Shown here: positions 36,641 through 48,072 of the stretch, in pieces
Layout: every line of letters starts with the position of its first letter
How positions within the stretch are numbered: position 1 is the stretch's first letter
Origin: Calonectria ilicicola
Lineage: Eukaryota; Ascomycota; Sordariomycetes; Hypocreales; Nectriaceae
Assembly: GCA_020809705.1 (NCBI GenBank)
Contig: CP085828.1
Location: forward strand, 124,001-188,000
Direction of reading: 5' to 3'
DNA length: 64,000 bases
The notes under the pieces: model-generated
What the model was told of the DNA's origin: nothing
What the model saw: the letters and a program-made list of their open reading frames with translations, nothing else
Database searches by the model: none
Translations under genes and position numbers: made by a program

Positions 36641-37617
36641 GGTACCCCAAACCTCCCTTCGCACATTCAAGGAGATAGAACTTTTGACAGGCGCTACGTA
36701 GCGAGCTGAGGTTGATCAGCGCTGCATAATAAGTCTTTATTGAACATAACTAAAAAATAATCTAATTCTTAATGCATGAGCCTTTTGAAAGCTCTTCTAT
36801 TGACAACACACTTCTACTGATGTTGTACGTCGCCTTCCTCGGGCTTTTCTTTTACGACCAACGTAAATGCACTACAAGGGCGAATACTAGTCTTGAAGGA
36901 TTGAAAAAATTCCATCTGAACACATGTCGTGACATAAGGCTTGACCCATTCAACCAACACGCTAAAAGTAAATTCGGGCAAGATTTTCATATTACAAATC
37001 ATTTCAATACAGCAGAGGCTTGTGCATTATATAACCTAAAGGGGTTAGTCGAGAAGGCTAGGCAGCCAACATGTTTGGCGAACGTCGCTGCTATTTGTCC
37101 AGTGGTATCAAAATCCACACGAGGAATATGGGCTCTTGTCTGATACCAAGCTATTCTCTCATCTCATCATGCTCGGTCCTTTTCGATGTATAAGATTGTC
37201 TTATTTGGAGTTGATACAACCAACTAGATTCTGTAGTTCAGATTTACGTTGGTACATGGGGGAGATGTGCCGTGTACTGAATCAAATTTTAACCAAAGTT
37301 CCTCGGAAGAGCCGATGAGAGTCCAATAACCCTGCTTCATGTATACAGCAGGACTGTGGGGAGTCATAGCCGAGATCTGGGCCTTCTTGCTTAGTGCGCA
37401 GGTTGACCCGCTTTCTAAAGTCTCACCATCCGAGCTGAGTCAGTATTTTGGATGTCAACACGACAGCCCATTTATACATGAGAGTTTTACTCATGTATTT
37501 AAACAAGAACCCATCACTTAATATTGAATTCTTCTCCAGAATTGTATAGAAACAATCTCAAATAGCTCTTTACCAGACTCTTGCAAATTTTCTTCCCTTC
37601 TCTCTTCACCAGTCAAC
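36641..37617. other. Transition zone with no clear gene
   Basis: Base composition changes here from the AT-rich island to normal genic sequence. An ORF of 123 codons at 36772-37143 (+) has one hydrophobic stretch (LLLMLYVAFLGLFFY). It matches nothing I recognise and has no good context, so I do not call it a gene. A TGTGGGG heptamer at 37355-37361 and CT-rich sequence at 37590-37610 probably belong to the promoter of the next gene. Confidence 0.5.
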
Positions 37618-38076
37618 ATGAAGGCCTCCTGGACCATCCTCATTACCACAATGTCAGCTTTCGCAAGCGCCGGCACAGTTCTCGATATAGGAGTCCTGAA
37701 TGTTTACGTGGTACTGCCTACCGATCCGCTTTCAACAGCATCAACTCCTATTATCCAACGTTCTGCCCAGGGTGCTTGCAACGCTGGAACTGTCTATGCA
37801 GTGGACAAGTCAGGGCAATCAAGCCTAACCTGGGAAGACACTGCAGTGGACTTTTGCGATGATGGACCAAACTGGCCGTCAAAGACCATCCAGTTGACCG
37901 ACGGAGGACACATTCGATTCAATGGTTGCTCCCGAGGCAAATATCTCAACGTCGTCTATACTACATCTGATGGACGCACCTACTATGATCAATGCAAGGC
38001 CACCGGCTTTCAGTGCGAGAAGAATGGCAACTACGCTGACCATTACAACTATCGATGCGGCAACATTCCCATCTAG
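37618..38076 (+). CDS. Small secreted protein with six cysteines
   Basis: An intronless 152-residue ORF. The start is the ATG after a CT-rich leader ending in CAAC. Residues 1-19 form a signal peptide (MKASWTILITTMSAFASAG). The mature part of about 133 residues has six cysteines (in GACNAG, VDFCDD, FNGCSR, DQCKA, FQCEKN and YRCGN), allowing three disulfides, and is rich in aromatic residues. It should be secreted. I do not recognise a family; size, secretion and cysteine number fit a small secreted or effector-like protein but do not prove that role. It is the first intact host gene next to the transposon island and may or may not belong to the cluster. Confidence 0.8.
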   Translation: MKASWTILITTMSAFASAGTVLDIGVLNVYVVLPTDPLSTASTPIIQRSAQGACNAGTVYAVDKSGQSSLTWEDTAVDFCDDGPNWPSKTIQLTDGGHIRFNGCSRGKYLNVVYTTSDGRTYYDQCKATGFQCEKNGNYADHYNYRCGNIPI

Positions 38077-38478
38077 TTCAGTGGAGATATCCTGAAGCAT
38101 CGTCGTTCCTTTAGCTTTTTGTGGCATGTTTATACCTGCAGAAAAGCTTCATAGCGAGGGAGCAAGCTTTTAACGTTGCACGGGAAAGATCAGCGCAATC
38201 CGAAATTCATTTTGAACTAGCATAGATATTGAGTTTGTGGAATCCAGCAGGCAAATTTACAAACTTGAATCCCTATTGAGTCACTTTTCTCCAAGACCCT
38301 GAACTATAAAGTCTCTGTTCTACTGTTCATGAAGGCTGTCTACGTGCTTCTTAAATCTCTTTCACTCTGAGGTTGCACATGCGGAACATAATTCTAGCTG
38401 TTAAACTAGCTATTTCTTTCCAAGCAAGCTCCTGATCTGTAAGTCAGTACCCGAAGGCGGTCATTGTTTTAATGATAG
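38077..38478. other. Convergent intergenic region
   Basis: Lies between the 3' ends of the secreted-protein gene and the MFS gene. It holds their 3' untranslated sequence; I see no further gene. Confidence 0.5.
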
Positions 38479-40439
38479 CTATACAGACGAAATCTTGTCA
38501 GCAACTTTCTTCGTTCCTTGCAGCTTCCTAGCGACATCATTTGTAAGATGTTGATCCATATTTCCGATGAACCATGATGCCAAAACTGCGGTAATTCCAA
38601 AGGCCAGTGAAACCAAAAACATGGTTCGGAAGCTTTGTACATTGGCAATTTTTACTGCAAGCTTGACTGCTTCTTCAAGTGAGGGTGTAAGTTCTGGGAC
38701 TGCCTTGTATGCCTTTTCGGTGCCAGATTGTGCTGCTGCTATAATCTTTTCGATGGTATTGGCGTCGAGGCCTGCTTCACTGACCACCTTCCGAACTTGA
38801 GTCGGAATATTCTTCAGGTTCCTGTTGGTCAAAACAGTTGAGTAAATCGCTGTCGCAATCGTGCCCATGTTACCTCGGCATGAAGATTGAAATCCAGAGG
38901 CAAGGCCAATATCGCCAGGCCGGACAGTGAATGGTACCATAACCAAACTCAAAAGTTCCACGTATCCCACACTTAAGCCGGCTAGAGCAGTCAGCACGAT
39001 GGCTTTCCTATTCTCTCCAAGACGGACAGACGCGAGCCCAGCAACAAAAGCACACATGCCGGCAGCTCCGGCTCGCATCTGCCAATGGGCTTTGAGGGCC
39101 TTTCCAAATGGGCGAATGGTTATTCCTGCCAAGATCTGCCCTACTGCTACGGAGCCCCCCAGGGCGCACTTGAGGGTTAGCAAATGATGATTCTCGGGGA
39201 TGATCGCTTACCGAGTACCAGCCAATCACCATAACGTTTTCAGTAAAGAGGCTCTCCACCATTGCAACCCAGAGAACATTCATGCTGGTGTAAATCATTG
39301 TCGCAACAGACCCTGTCGCAGCTAATGCAACAAAGTCTTTATCTTTGACCATGTCTATGGAAATGAGCGGGTACGAATCCCGCGCAGGGTATCGGATTTC
39401 TAACAAGTTAGCAATGCTAAAGGCACAGATTTAAACAATAAACTCACCCCAAATGGCAAAAACAACAAGTGTTACTATGCCACCGACAAGCAAGCCGATA
39501 ATATGTGCAGAATTCCATGCGAACATCTTTCCTCCCCAAGTGATTCCCAACAAGAGTATGATCAGGCCGCCGCAGTAGAGTATCAGACCAAGATAATCAA
39601 GCTTCTTTAACTCTAGAAAAAGGGACTTTTCTCTATGAAGTTGACTGAAGTTTGGCGGGTGATAGAACAAGTAGAATAGTACGATCGAGGCGCAACAAAT
39701 GATCGAGTTCAGCCAGTAGCACCATCTCCAACCTAGCGCTGTCCCGGTGACGAATCCTCGCGCCATCAGTGGCCCAAAACAAGAAAAGGGAAATGAGAAT
39801 ATGAATTGCAGAGATGTCATGTATCCTCTATATTTGTTGGGCACAAGCTAAAATGTTGTGTCAGTGTTGTTTTTGGGTGTGTGACTGCCTTACCTCTTGG
39901 AGCACAAATGAAAAGGTCAACTGGACTGCACCACTGACTCCTTTGAACGGTTAGCTATCTTGCCGCACCTTTGTCAGGCTTCATACCTATAAAAGCAGTA
40001 CTACCCATCAGAACATTGACACTGTTTGCCGTGGCGCCAACGATGGATCCAATTGCACCTAAAAATTGACCGCCAATCAAAAACCATCTTCTACCAAATA
40101 TGTCGCCTAAGCGACCAACTAGGATGATTGCAACTCCTTGGCCAAGTGTCTTTGTCACTGGTACTAAGATGATATTCTTGCTGGGCCCAATGTCTGCGTT
40201 AATGATGGACAAAATGTTGACCTATTTTTATTAACTAAATTCAAACATAGTGAAGGAGTTCTGACAGGTAACACGTATCCAACGTAAAGTGAGATATTCA
40301 TCAACGTGACAGCAACGACGGTACCAATGAATTGAATGCTTCGGTAGTAGTCTGGTGGCAGATTATCGGTGCCGATGGCCTCGGGGGCCACATCATCCTC
40401 GCTGTATTTGGCGGATTCTGCTTTCTTTTCCTTCTCCAT
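38479..40439 (-). CDS. MFS exporter, TRI12-like (trichothecene efflux / siderophore type)
   Basis: Six exons: 40439-40266, 40221-39987, 39940-39894, 39847-39448, 39399-39212, 39168-38479. The five introns are 43-48 nt, all GT-AG, with consistent phases, giving 577 residues. N-terminal acidic tail, then about 14 membrane segments. MFS motif A reads GRLGDIFGRRW (exon 2). The KLDYLGLILYCGG...GITWGGKMFAWNSAH stretch (exon 4) is typical of the fungal TRI12/SIT subfamily of drug:H+ antiporters. Such pumps sit in the plasma membrane and export toxins or siderophores. It shares a 377-bp divergent promoter with the next gene, so both may respond together. Substrate unknown; self-protection or product export is inferred from context. 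Confidence 0.88.
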
Positions 40440-40816
40440 CTCGCTTGTTTTTATTGCAATTCAATGCTGGTTAATATTGGGAGAACGATTTCATGTTATA
40501 TCTGAGGGAGTGTTTGTGTCTGAAAAAAGTGTCTAATACGTTTCGATACTCCGGACAACCATTTCCGACTGTGGTAGTCAACCTTCCCTGTCATGGGCGA
40601 AAAACCTTTTATTCCCATTGGTCGGATGCGTTGCACTTCCTGCAGTGTCGTGCTAGCGTAGTTCCACTGCCTCTAGCATGACATTGCAGTATTCGTCTAC
40701 GCCCCACATAAATTCGCCCTACTCCGGGGTGTCGAGCATCGAATAAGTTGTTGGTGCGCCTGTATCTCAATAGCCTACTAATTCAATCTGGGAAAATCTT
40801 CACTCGATCAAATACA
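40440..40816. promoter_or_regulatory. Divergent promoter of the two MFS genes with a 16-nt inverted pair
   Basis: Two copies of a 16-nt element face each other: TGCAGTGTCGTGCTAG at 40641-40656 and CTAGCATGACATTGCA at 40673-40688, with a 16-nt spacer and two mismatches between the arms. A third copy, CTAGCATGACACTGCA, is at 44209-44224 in the bZIP/sulfatase promoter. A CCCCACA heptamer is at 40702-40708. Confidence 0.55.
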
Positions 40817-42618
40817 ATGGCAGATCAAGCAGAAGCCACGGAACAAACATCTTTACTTACACGTGAACCTCATCTCATTGAACAAGGCGCTAAACAGAAC
40901 TCTGACGATGATGAGGCGCGAAACAACCACACCAGTTTTATGGGAATACTTTCTCTACTACTTATTGGTATGGAGTTATTCTTTTGTAATTTATCAATTG
41001 CTAAGCGCAGCTTTTAGGCGTTTTCATCGCCAACGCGGATACATCATTGGTTCTAGCGACCTACACCAATATCTCATCGGAATTTGATGCCTTCAACAAT
41101 GCGTCATGGCTTCTCTCGGGGTACATGCTCTCTATGTGCACTACTCAGCCCTTGTACGGGAAGTTAAGTAACATTTTCGGGAGGAAGCCCCTTCTTCTAT
41201 TGGCATACGCACTGTTCGCTCTCGGCAATTTATTATCTGGGCTGAGTAAATCCATTGAGATGGTAATTGTCGGCAGGATTATTGGAGGCATAGGTGGAGC
41301 TGGAATGTCGACATTAGTATCATTTTTAATTGCAGACATGGTTCCTGTCCGACAGGTTGCGTCGTACAGAAGCTATGTCAACGTGGTGCAGACTATTGGG
41401 CGAAGTTGCGGTGGTCCACTGGGAGGCAAACTAGCTGAAAGTCTAGGATGGCGATGGTGAGTATATCGACTGTAACTTGGCCATGCTAATTATAATCAGG
41501 TCGTTTTTTATCCAGACTCCTTTCGCTCTTCTTGCCATTACGCTCGTCCAGATTAATCTGCATGTTCCAAAGCTTCCGTTTCAGGGCGACAGCAAGCCTT
41601 CCATCAAGGCTCAACTCATGCGAATAGATTTCCTTGGAGCATTTTTAATTTCCACCAGCATTCTATCCTTCTTGTTGGCGGTTTCTATGGGTGGAAACCA
41701 ACTCGAATGGACTCATCCAGCGATTCCTGCATTATTAGCATTTACTGTTGTGTTGGCACTAATCTTCTCCCATGTTGAAACCAAGGTTGCCCTGGAGCCC
41801 ATCTTTCCACTCAATCTACTAGCACAGAGTGTCATCATGCTTAATTACGGTATTATCTTGCTTCAAAACATGGCTCAAACCATTGTAAGTAACTCGGCAC
41901 TGGCCTGGCCTGGGCTAACATGGCTAGATGATGTTTGTGGTGCCATTGTATTTTCAAGTTACTGCCAAAGCTTCTCCATCCGAGGCCGGCTTGCATCTTG
42001 TCCCAGCTATCCTGGGAAATACTGTTGGTGGCTTGGCTACCGGGCTTTATATCAACAGGACTGGGCGTTACAAGCTACCGAATAATATGGCTGCCATCAT
42101 GGCCTGTGCTTGTCACGCACTAATGTTTGTGCGTTGGACAGGTAACACGGGAATCTTTGAGTCCTCGTACATTTTTCTCGGTGGCTTAGGTACAGGAATG
42201 GCACACTCTAGTACATTCATTGCGATTACGGCCAAAACTACAAATGAGGAACTTGCAATCGCAGGTGCTGGATTATATCTGAGTGGAGGACTCGGGAGTG
42301 TCCTTGGTGTGGCAACTTCTAGCTCTACCATGAGAGTTTTCGTCAAAAAGATTGCAATGGCAAAATTAGTCGATAACCCTTCGGCAGGAAACATAGTTAA
42401 AAAAGTGCTGAGTGATGTCAATTACATCTTCAAGCTCAACCACCGGATCAAACAGGACGTCTTGGACGCATATATCTGGGCCTTTCGAGTCAATTTTGGT
42501 GAGTGAGGATCCAAATTCATTTACAACATCCACTAAAGATTCATCAGCCTTGGCATTTTTATGCTGCATGGTTTCACTTTTGTTAGGAATCTTTCTTAGA
42601 GAGCAAAGGCTTCAATAG
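40817..42618 (+). CDS. MFS transporter, DHA2/VBA-like
   Basis: Five exons: 40817-40967, 41018-41456, 41500-41884, 41928-42498, 42539-42618. All introns are GT-AG (40-50 nt) and phases agree, giving 541 residues. Start chosen at MADQAEATEQTSLL, because an upstream in-frame extension uses no better ATG. Motif A is YGKLSNIFGRKPLLL; motif RIIGGIGGAGM follows. The last short exon supplies the final membrane helix (ALAFLCCMVSLLLGIFLREQ). Without that splice the protein would lack it. The cytosolic N-tail with TSLLTREP resembles vacuolar or plasma-membrane DHA2/VBA proteins. Possible roles are export or vacuolar storage of the product; the substrate is unknown. Its stop is 26 bp from the stop of the convergent bZIP gene. 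Confidence 0.87.
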
Positions 42619-42644
42619 CAAACTCTTTTTCGTATTTGAAAAAA

Positions 42645-44053
42645 TTATTTTTTTGCGATATTCAAGGTGCCATTAAGGAAGGGAAACGCCTCAATCAACT
42701 CCTGACCGACCGTCCAATTGCGAATATTCCTGATATGCACGACAAACTCAGTACTCAAGATATAGTCTTGGCCCATCCCACCATCTAATATGCGATTGGT
42801 GTTATAAGGCCAGTTGACTGAAAATGATGCTGTAATTATTCTCGCAAAAGTTTGATACTGGGTAAAGTCCATGCGCCTAATTATCTGATCTCGAGCGGCT
42901 GGCCTACTTTCTATTAGCAACGAAATAATAATTCAGAAATGCGTACCATCCAATGGTTCCTACCCATGGTGGATGTGGAACAATGGTTTGCAAGAGAGTT
43001 GGGCGTGCAAATTCCGGAATAGAATTGTAGTGATCTTCGGTCGGTAAAAGTTGCCAACGCATCAAAACGCACATGACATACAAAAGCTACAAAGTTAGAA
43101 AAAGTAGAAGACTAAGAGGTCAACATACCGCAAACTTTTCGGGGGGTGTATGTACTTGGACAACGCCTGCGACGTGTTGAGCGATTGTTGACGCCACTGG
43201 TCTATCGTGTTCGGTTAGTGACGGATTTAGCAGTGACACAACACTGGGGAAACTTTTATGGGAGAACTCGTAGGCTGAATTCTGGATGCAGATTTGTTTG
43301 TGTGCTTCGATTAGTTCGTAGAGTAAACGATCAACTTTACAGGTAGGTTGTGAATATCTTGGCGTTATCGACCAGACAGACCCCAATGCCCGCAGACTGT
43401 TGGCGTCTATTCGAGCAGCGTGAAATTCATCGACTACCGACTGAGATGTTGTTTGTAGTTGACAGCTTGCATCATCAGTTGTCGTATATGGTGGCTGAGC
43501 TGCAAAAGCTGAAAGACTGAAAGAAACTGAAATGGTTAGCACCAAATACGTATTTAACTTCGGATTACTCACAATCAGACAAGTCTGATACATCATTGAA
43601 TGGAAGGCTGACGGTCCCTTCATTGAGCCAAAACTCAGACTCAAACCCATGGTCTGAAAGCCCATCTACAACCAACGTCGAAGCCGTGTCCTCACTCTGG
43701 GTAGAGTTAATCGTTTGCAAATTTCCTCCGTGCTCATCTAGGCTTGGCATGTAGATGTCAATGGATTGCAGATTTCCTATCGCCGACGCGATCGCACGAT
43801 TGGCGACATTGACGTTGCTGGTCAAGTTGGTCACCTGGCGCTCTGAATCTCGCAGCTTTTGGCGCAGGACTTCTACTTCCGCTTCAAGCTGAGATACTTT
43901 TTCCTTATTCCTTTTCCTATCTAGATTTAACACTGCGCACCTGCAATACGGGTGGATCTACCTTAGATTGCGTTGATTCTCACGGTCAATGGCTCTTTTC
44001 TGGTACAGTCGACCAAGGTTCATATCAGAAACACGACGCGAGGATTGAGGCAT
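42645..44053 (-). CDS. bZIP-like transcription factor with C-terminal DUF3425
   Basis: Exons 44053-43962, 43916-43573, 43499-43129, 43086-42947, 42903-42645 give 401 residues in consistent phase. Intron 1 (45 nt) splits the basic region, and splicing joins ENQRNLR to KRNKEKVSQLE. A leucine-zipper-like coiled coil follows (LEAEVEVLRQKL). The C-terminal part (PAARDQIIRR ... VNWPYN ... FVVHIRNIRNWTVGQ) is the DUF3425 domain found after fungal bZIP regions. The acceptor of intron 2 is uncertain: 43526, 43508 and 43499 are all in frame. Nuclear; probably regulates the neighbours. Divergent from the sulfatase gene (277 bp between starts). Confidence 0.85.
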
Positions 44054-44330
44054 CTTGCTCTATGGTAAGCCATCAATTTGGAGATGGAGAACGTTGGGTC
44101 GCTAGCGGCTTCGGATAACCTTTTGCACTCCCGCTTGCTCGTCAATTTTATCCAGAATGGTGTGCTCGGCATCCCCACAGTTAGCTAAAACCCCACACTC
44201 TTTTCGCGCTAGCATGACACTGCATCGCCGCCGAGTTTGAAGGGTGTTGTATAATAATGAAGGCCGCCCGAGTCTTGAATGAGTCTCACTTTTTAGTGCT
44301 TCTAAATTAATTACCTATTTTGCGTCAAAA
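44054..44330. promoter_or_regulatory. Divergent promoter, bZIP factor / sulfatase
   Basis: Two CCCCACA heptamers (44173-44179 and 44191-44197) lie just before a copy of the 16-nt element CTAGCATGACACTGCA (44209-44224), which is also present twice in the MFS/MFS promoter. Confidence 0.5.
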
Positions 44331-46165
44331 ATGAAACTATTGCAACTATTGACATCGCTCGCCGTGGGAGCGGTACATTGTCAAGGCCTAAAACGACCGA
44401 ATATTGTCTTTGTCTTGACAGACGACCAAGATGTACATATGAACTCTCTGGAGTACATGCCTTTTGTACAAAAACACTTGATTTCTCAGGGAAGGTCATA
44501 TGAAAGGCATTATTGTACCGTGGCGATATGTTGTCCCAGCAGAGTGAATATCTGGACTGGCCAAATGGCCCACAACACCAATGTGACCGATGTCAATCCC
44601 CCGTATGGTACGTCTCACGCATACTTTTTAATCCTACTCTAACGTACTAGGCGGATATCCAAAATTTGTTGCCAATGGATATAATGAAGACCATCTTGCC
44701 TTATGGATGCAGCAGTCTGGTTACAACACCTACTACTCAGGAAAGTTGTTCAATGCACATACCACGGAAAATTATAACTCTCCCGCTGTGAAGGGTTACA
44801 CTGGATCTGAATTCCTCCTTGATCCATTTACATACCAGTACTATAATTCCAGCACAACAAGAAACGGTCAGCCGCCGGTCAATCACGCAGGTGAATACTC
44901 GCCTGACTTGACCGCGAGGAGTGCCTACGGGTTCTTGGAAGAGGCCCTTAGTCACCCAGAAACTCCATTCTTTTTGACTGTTGCCCCGGTAGCCCCTCAC
45001 GCGGATGTCACATTGTATCCTGAAATTATAGCTGGCCCCCCAAAGGTAGCCAAGCGCCATCAACACCTTTTCAAAGATTACAAGATTCCGCGAACAAATA
45101 ACTTCAACCCTGAAGACCCCAGTGGAGTGAGTTGGGTATCGAGACTTGAAAGATTGAATGACACAATTATTGAGTACAACGATGAGTACCAAAGATGTCG
45201 TCTGAGGGCCCTTCAGGCTGTTGATGAAATGGTAGATAATCTCGTGCGTCGGTTGGAAGAGGCCGACGTACTCAAAAATACGTTTCTTTTCTTTTCATCG
45301 GACAACGGCTATCACATTAGTCAACATCGAATGCATCCTGGCAAAGAATGCGGGTTTGAGACGGATATCAATGTGCCGCTGGTGGTGAGGGGACCAGGTG
45401 TTACACCTGGGACCGTCATGCGAGGCCCTACCTCGCATACAGATCTTGCTCCAACCATTATGAGGCTTGCCGGAAACAAAATAACAAACAGAAAGTTTGA
45501 CGGATCACCCATAGATGTGCATGATGAGCTCGAATCTCGATCCGAGCACGTGGGAGTTGAATTTTGGGGCCTTGGCGTTCCCGAAGGATTGTATGGTTAC
45601 TCGGGCAAGTATCAGTTTGTCAATGGGACCGCGAATGCATATGTGAACAATATCTACAAAGGTCTACGGATAGAAAGTGAAAACTACGGATTCTACTACT
45701 CTGTCTGGTGCACCAACGAGAGGGAACTGTATGACATGAAGGTACGTTCCATCTTAATCTAACAGACGGAGTTCTAATTCGTTTTAGAGAGACCCAGGAC
45801 AAACCACCAATCTTCTAGACCCACTTAGAGAAGCCCAAAAGCTTCTGGGTCGAAATCTTCATGATGTGGTAAATCGACTAGATGCATTGTTGATGGTTCT
45901 CAAGTCGTGTAAGGGGGATTCTTGCAGGAACCCTTGGGATTATCTTCATCCTGCCAAGAATATTGGAAGTCTAGCGGAAGCTCTGAGCAGTGAGTTTGAT
46001 GGTTTTTATGGAGAGCAGCCCAAGGTTGGCTTTACTGAATGTGAGCTTGGATATATAATGGAATCGGAAGGGCCACAACATGCACACAGCTTCGAGTCAT
46101 CTTTTGTACATGCTCCAGACGCACAAAAGCCCTTGGTGAAATATGACTGGAGTATATGGGTGTAG
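44331..46165 (+). CDS. Secreted sulfatase (arylsulfatase family)
   Basis: Three exons: 44331-44607, 44651-45741, 45788-46165; introns 43 and 46 nt, phases agree, 581 residues. Signal peptide at residues 1-18 (MKLLQLLTSLAVGAVHCQ). Sulfatase fold: metal ligands in NIVFVLTDDQD, the formylglycine-forming motif CCPSR (about residue 67; Cys to be oxidised), GYNTYYSGK, and SSDNG...H near residue 310. Several N-glycosylation sites. Such enzymes hydrolyse sulfate esters outside the cell. Intact by all visible motifs. A sulfatase is unusual in a polyketide cluster. It may desulfate a product or scavenge sulfate, or simply be a neighbour. Confidence 0.92.
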
Positions 46166-46491
46166 CAATATTTTAAGGACTGAGTAATAGCAGAGAAATC
46201 TTTATGTTAAAAATGGAGCTAATGACTAGATAGTAACTCTTTTATCCTAAGCTAGTAGATGACTAGACAATCGAAAAGACTGACATGTGTGATGGTATGA
46301 ATCATGGAGTCATTAAACCAAAACACTCTAAACCAAATTCATATTCCAAATTATTCCCAAAAGAAGACTGTATATTGCATAATATTGAGGGCGATACGTG
46401 CACACTAAAATACGCAAAAGTCTAGATGCCTTCAAGTCAAAATGAGACAACTTTACATACATTCCTCAGCTAATTTCCCTCGTTGCATCAT
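46166..46491. other. Convergent intergenic region
   Basis: AT-rich 3' flanks of the sulfatase and MDR genes; no gene seen. Confidence 0.5.
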
Positions 46492-47553
46492 CTACTTAGT
46501 CTCTTCGATACGGTAAACGTACTTGACTGCGCTAGCCACGCCATCTTTCAACTGACGCAATCCAGTCTCCACTCCATCCAACCCTCCTGGAATAACTTCA
46601 TACGGATGAGGAGTTAGCCACCCTTCATTCAATCCAAGGCTGAACAGGCGATACCAAGCGTGACCAAAGTCTTCATAATTGGCCGTCAAGCCATGTACGT
46701 CTCCAACATTTGTCAAGGAAAAGTTCAACGGCTCCGGCACAGGTGCGTCATACGGCAACACGGCAGATAAATAACCGCACGTATCCAAGACTTTCAGAAT
46801 ATTTTCTTGGCTTCTTCCTTCGCTAATGGCATCAAAGACATATTTCAGGGTCTTTCCTTCAGGTACAGCTTTCTTGATTCCATCAATTAGCGCTGCATCT
46901 CCTTGGCGGTAATCGATGACTGAATCTCCCTGGCTGCGATCCAAAAGACTCCCTACAAAATCGACGCCGCGACCAGCTACGGCTATTATTGGGTGAATTT
47001 TAGCCCTCTTGAGCAACTTTATGGCAAAGGCACCCACGGCACTTGCGCCGCCATAAACTAGTACGCCCGAATTTTTCACCGCTGCACGCCCCGGACCGTA
47101 GTGAACCCAGGGCTCGGGGAGGCCAAGTCGGCAGAACAATGCCGTAGCTGCAGTCATCGCGGCCAACGGAATTGTAGCCGCTCCTTCAAATGAAGTGTTG
47201 TCTGGGATATGGAACGTAGTGCTTGCCCAAGCTATGGCGTATTCGGCAAAGGCGCCTGATGAAGCTCCCATCTCGTGAAAAGCGGCCACGCGATCCCCTT
47301 TTTTGAACTCTGTGACGTTTTGACCAGTGGCTTCAACATATCCAGCCATGTCATCGCCAGTGTTTTCACCAGATTTGCCGCCGAAAAATACAGGATATTT
47401 CCAATCCTTGGGATTTGTTCCAGCCACAACAACTCGGATTAATACTTGATTAGGTCCCGGCTTTGGAATGGGCGTATTTTCAATCTTTGTTGTAGTGTGA
47501 TACGGCGGATTCGGCTCGACGTAGACGAGAACTTGTTTCATCGTCGTCGCCAT
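46492..47553 (-). CDS. MDR-superfamily reductase, ToxD/LovC-like (possible trans enoyl reductase)
   Basis: An intronless ORF of 353 residues starting MATTMKQVLVYVEP. N-terminal GroES-like domain (about 10-125: PGPNQVLIRVVVAGTNPKDWKYP ... GDRVAAF) and C-terminal Rossmann fold with nucleotide loop VYGGASAVGAFAIKLL (about residue 175). The cysteine ligands of zinc alcohol dehydrogenases are missing, which fits the NADPH-dependent enoyl-reductase/quinone-oxidoreductase branch (ToxD, LovC). LovC-type proteins act in trans on highly reducing polyketide synthases whose own reductase is dead. A PKS lies 15 kb away, so this role is plausible but inferred. Divergent from the O-methyltransferase (519 bp). 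Confidence 0.88.
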   Translation of the reverse strand: MATTMKQVLVYVEPNPPYHTTTKIENTPIPKPGPNQVLIRVVVAGTNPKDWKYPVFFGGKSGENTGDDMAGYVEATGQNVTEFKKGDRVAAFHEMGASSGAFAEYAIAWASTTFHIPDNTSFEGAATIPLAAMTAATALFCRLGLPEPWVHYGPGRAAVKNSGVLVYGGASAVGAFAIKLLKRAKIHPIIAVAGRGVDFVGSLLDRSQGDSVIDYRQGDAALIDGIKKAVPEGKTLKYVFDAISEGRSQENILKVLDTCGYLSAVLPYDAPVPEPLNFSLTNVGDVHGLTANYEDFGHAWYRLFSLGLNEGWLTPHPYEVIPGGLDGVETGLRQLKDGVASAVKYVYRIEETK

Positions 47554-48072
47554 GATCGTACAACGGTGACTTTCAAAAAAAGAATAAATAAAATAAACGT
47601 AAAAAGAACAGGTGTTGTTTGCCAGATTTTGTCTGCCAATTTATTATTTTCTCCAGAACTTCGCTCAATTTATGTATCATCAAATAACTTTAGGTTCCCG
47701 AGTGTCAGCAAATAGCTGGTTAATAGCCACGCCGCAAATTCCGCTGATTAATCTTTGCATACCGGCTCTTTTGTTCCAAATTATGGATCGAATTCGCAAG
47801 ATTAGCAGAAAAGAATAATCTTTTAGGATTATAAATCCATTGGTTTTTTTCGCTTTGAAATACTGTCATAACGTTAATGGTTACCCCACAGCACATGTTG
47901 TGGGGAGCATTCTCGTCGACCCTACACTACCCCACAAACCACTCAAAAACAGGATTAGAAAAAGGGCGGGCTTGATGCGCATCAGACGAAATTTGCAGAA
48001 ATAATAATCTACATTTCTAGAATACAGAATTTTGAATCACAAAGGCACACTTTCAAAACTGTCATCATCAAT
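47554..48072. promoter_or_regulatory. Divergent promoter, MDR reductase / O-methyltransferase
   Basis: It contains CCCCACA at 47884-47890 facing TGTGGGG at 47899-47905 (8-nt spacer), a third copy at 47930-47936, and a perfect 12-bp palindrome TGATGCGCATCA at 47973-47984. This is the densest cluster of the heptamer in the window. Confidence 0.55.

Noticed and set aside
1..36700. CRISPR arrays, rRNA or tRNA genes in the repeat island
   Set aside because: The repeats are LTRs, TIRs and one 21-bp duplication; no regularly spaced short repeats and no rRNA or convincing tRNA sequence were seen.
36772..37143. Plus-strand ORF of 123 codons next to the island
   Set aside because: No recognisable domain, odd composition, no upstream promoter signal; kept only as a remark in the transition zone.
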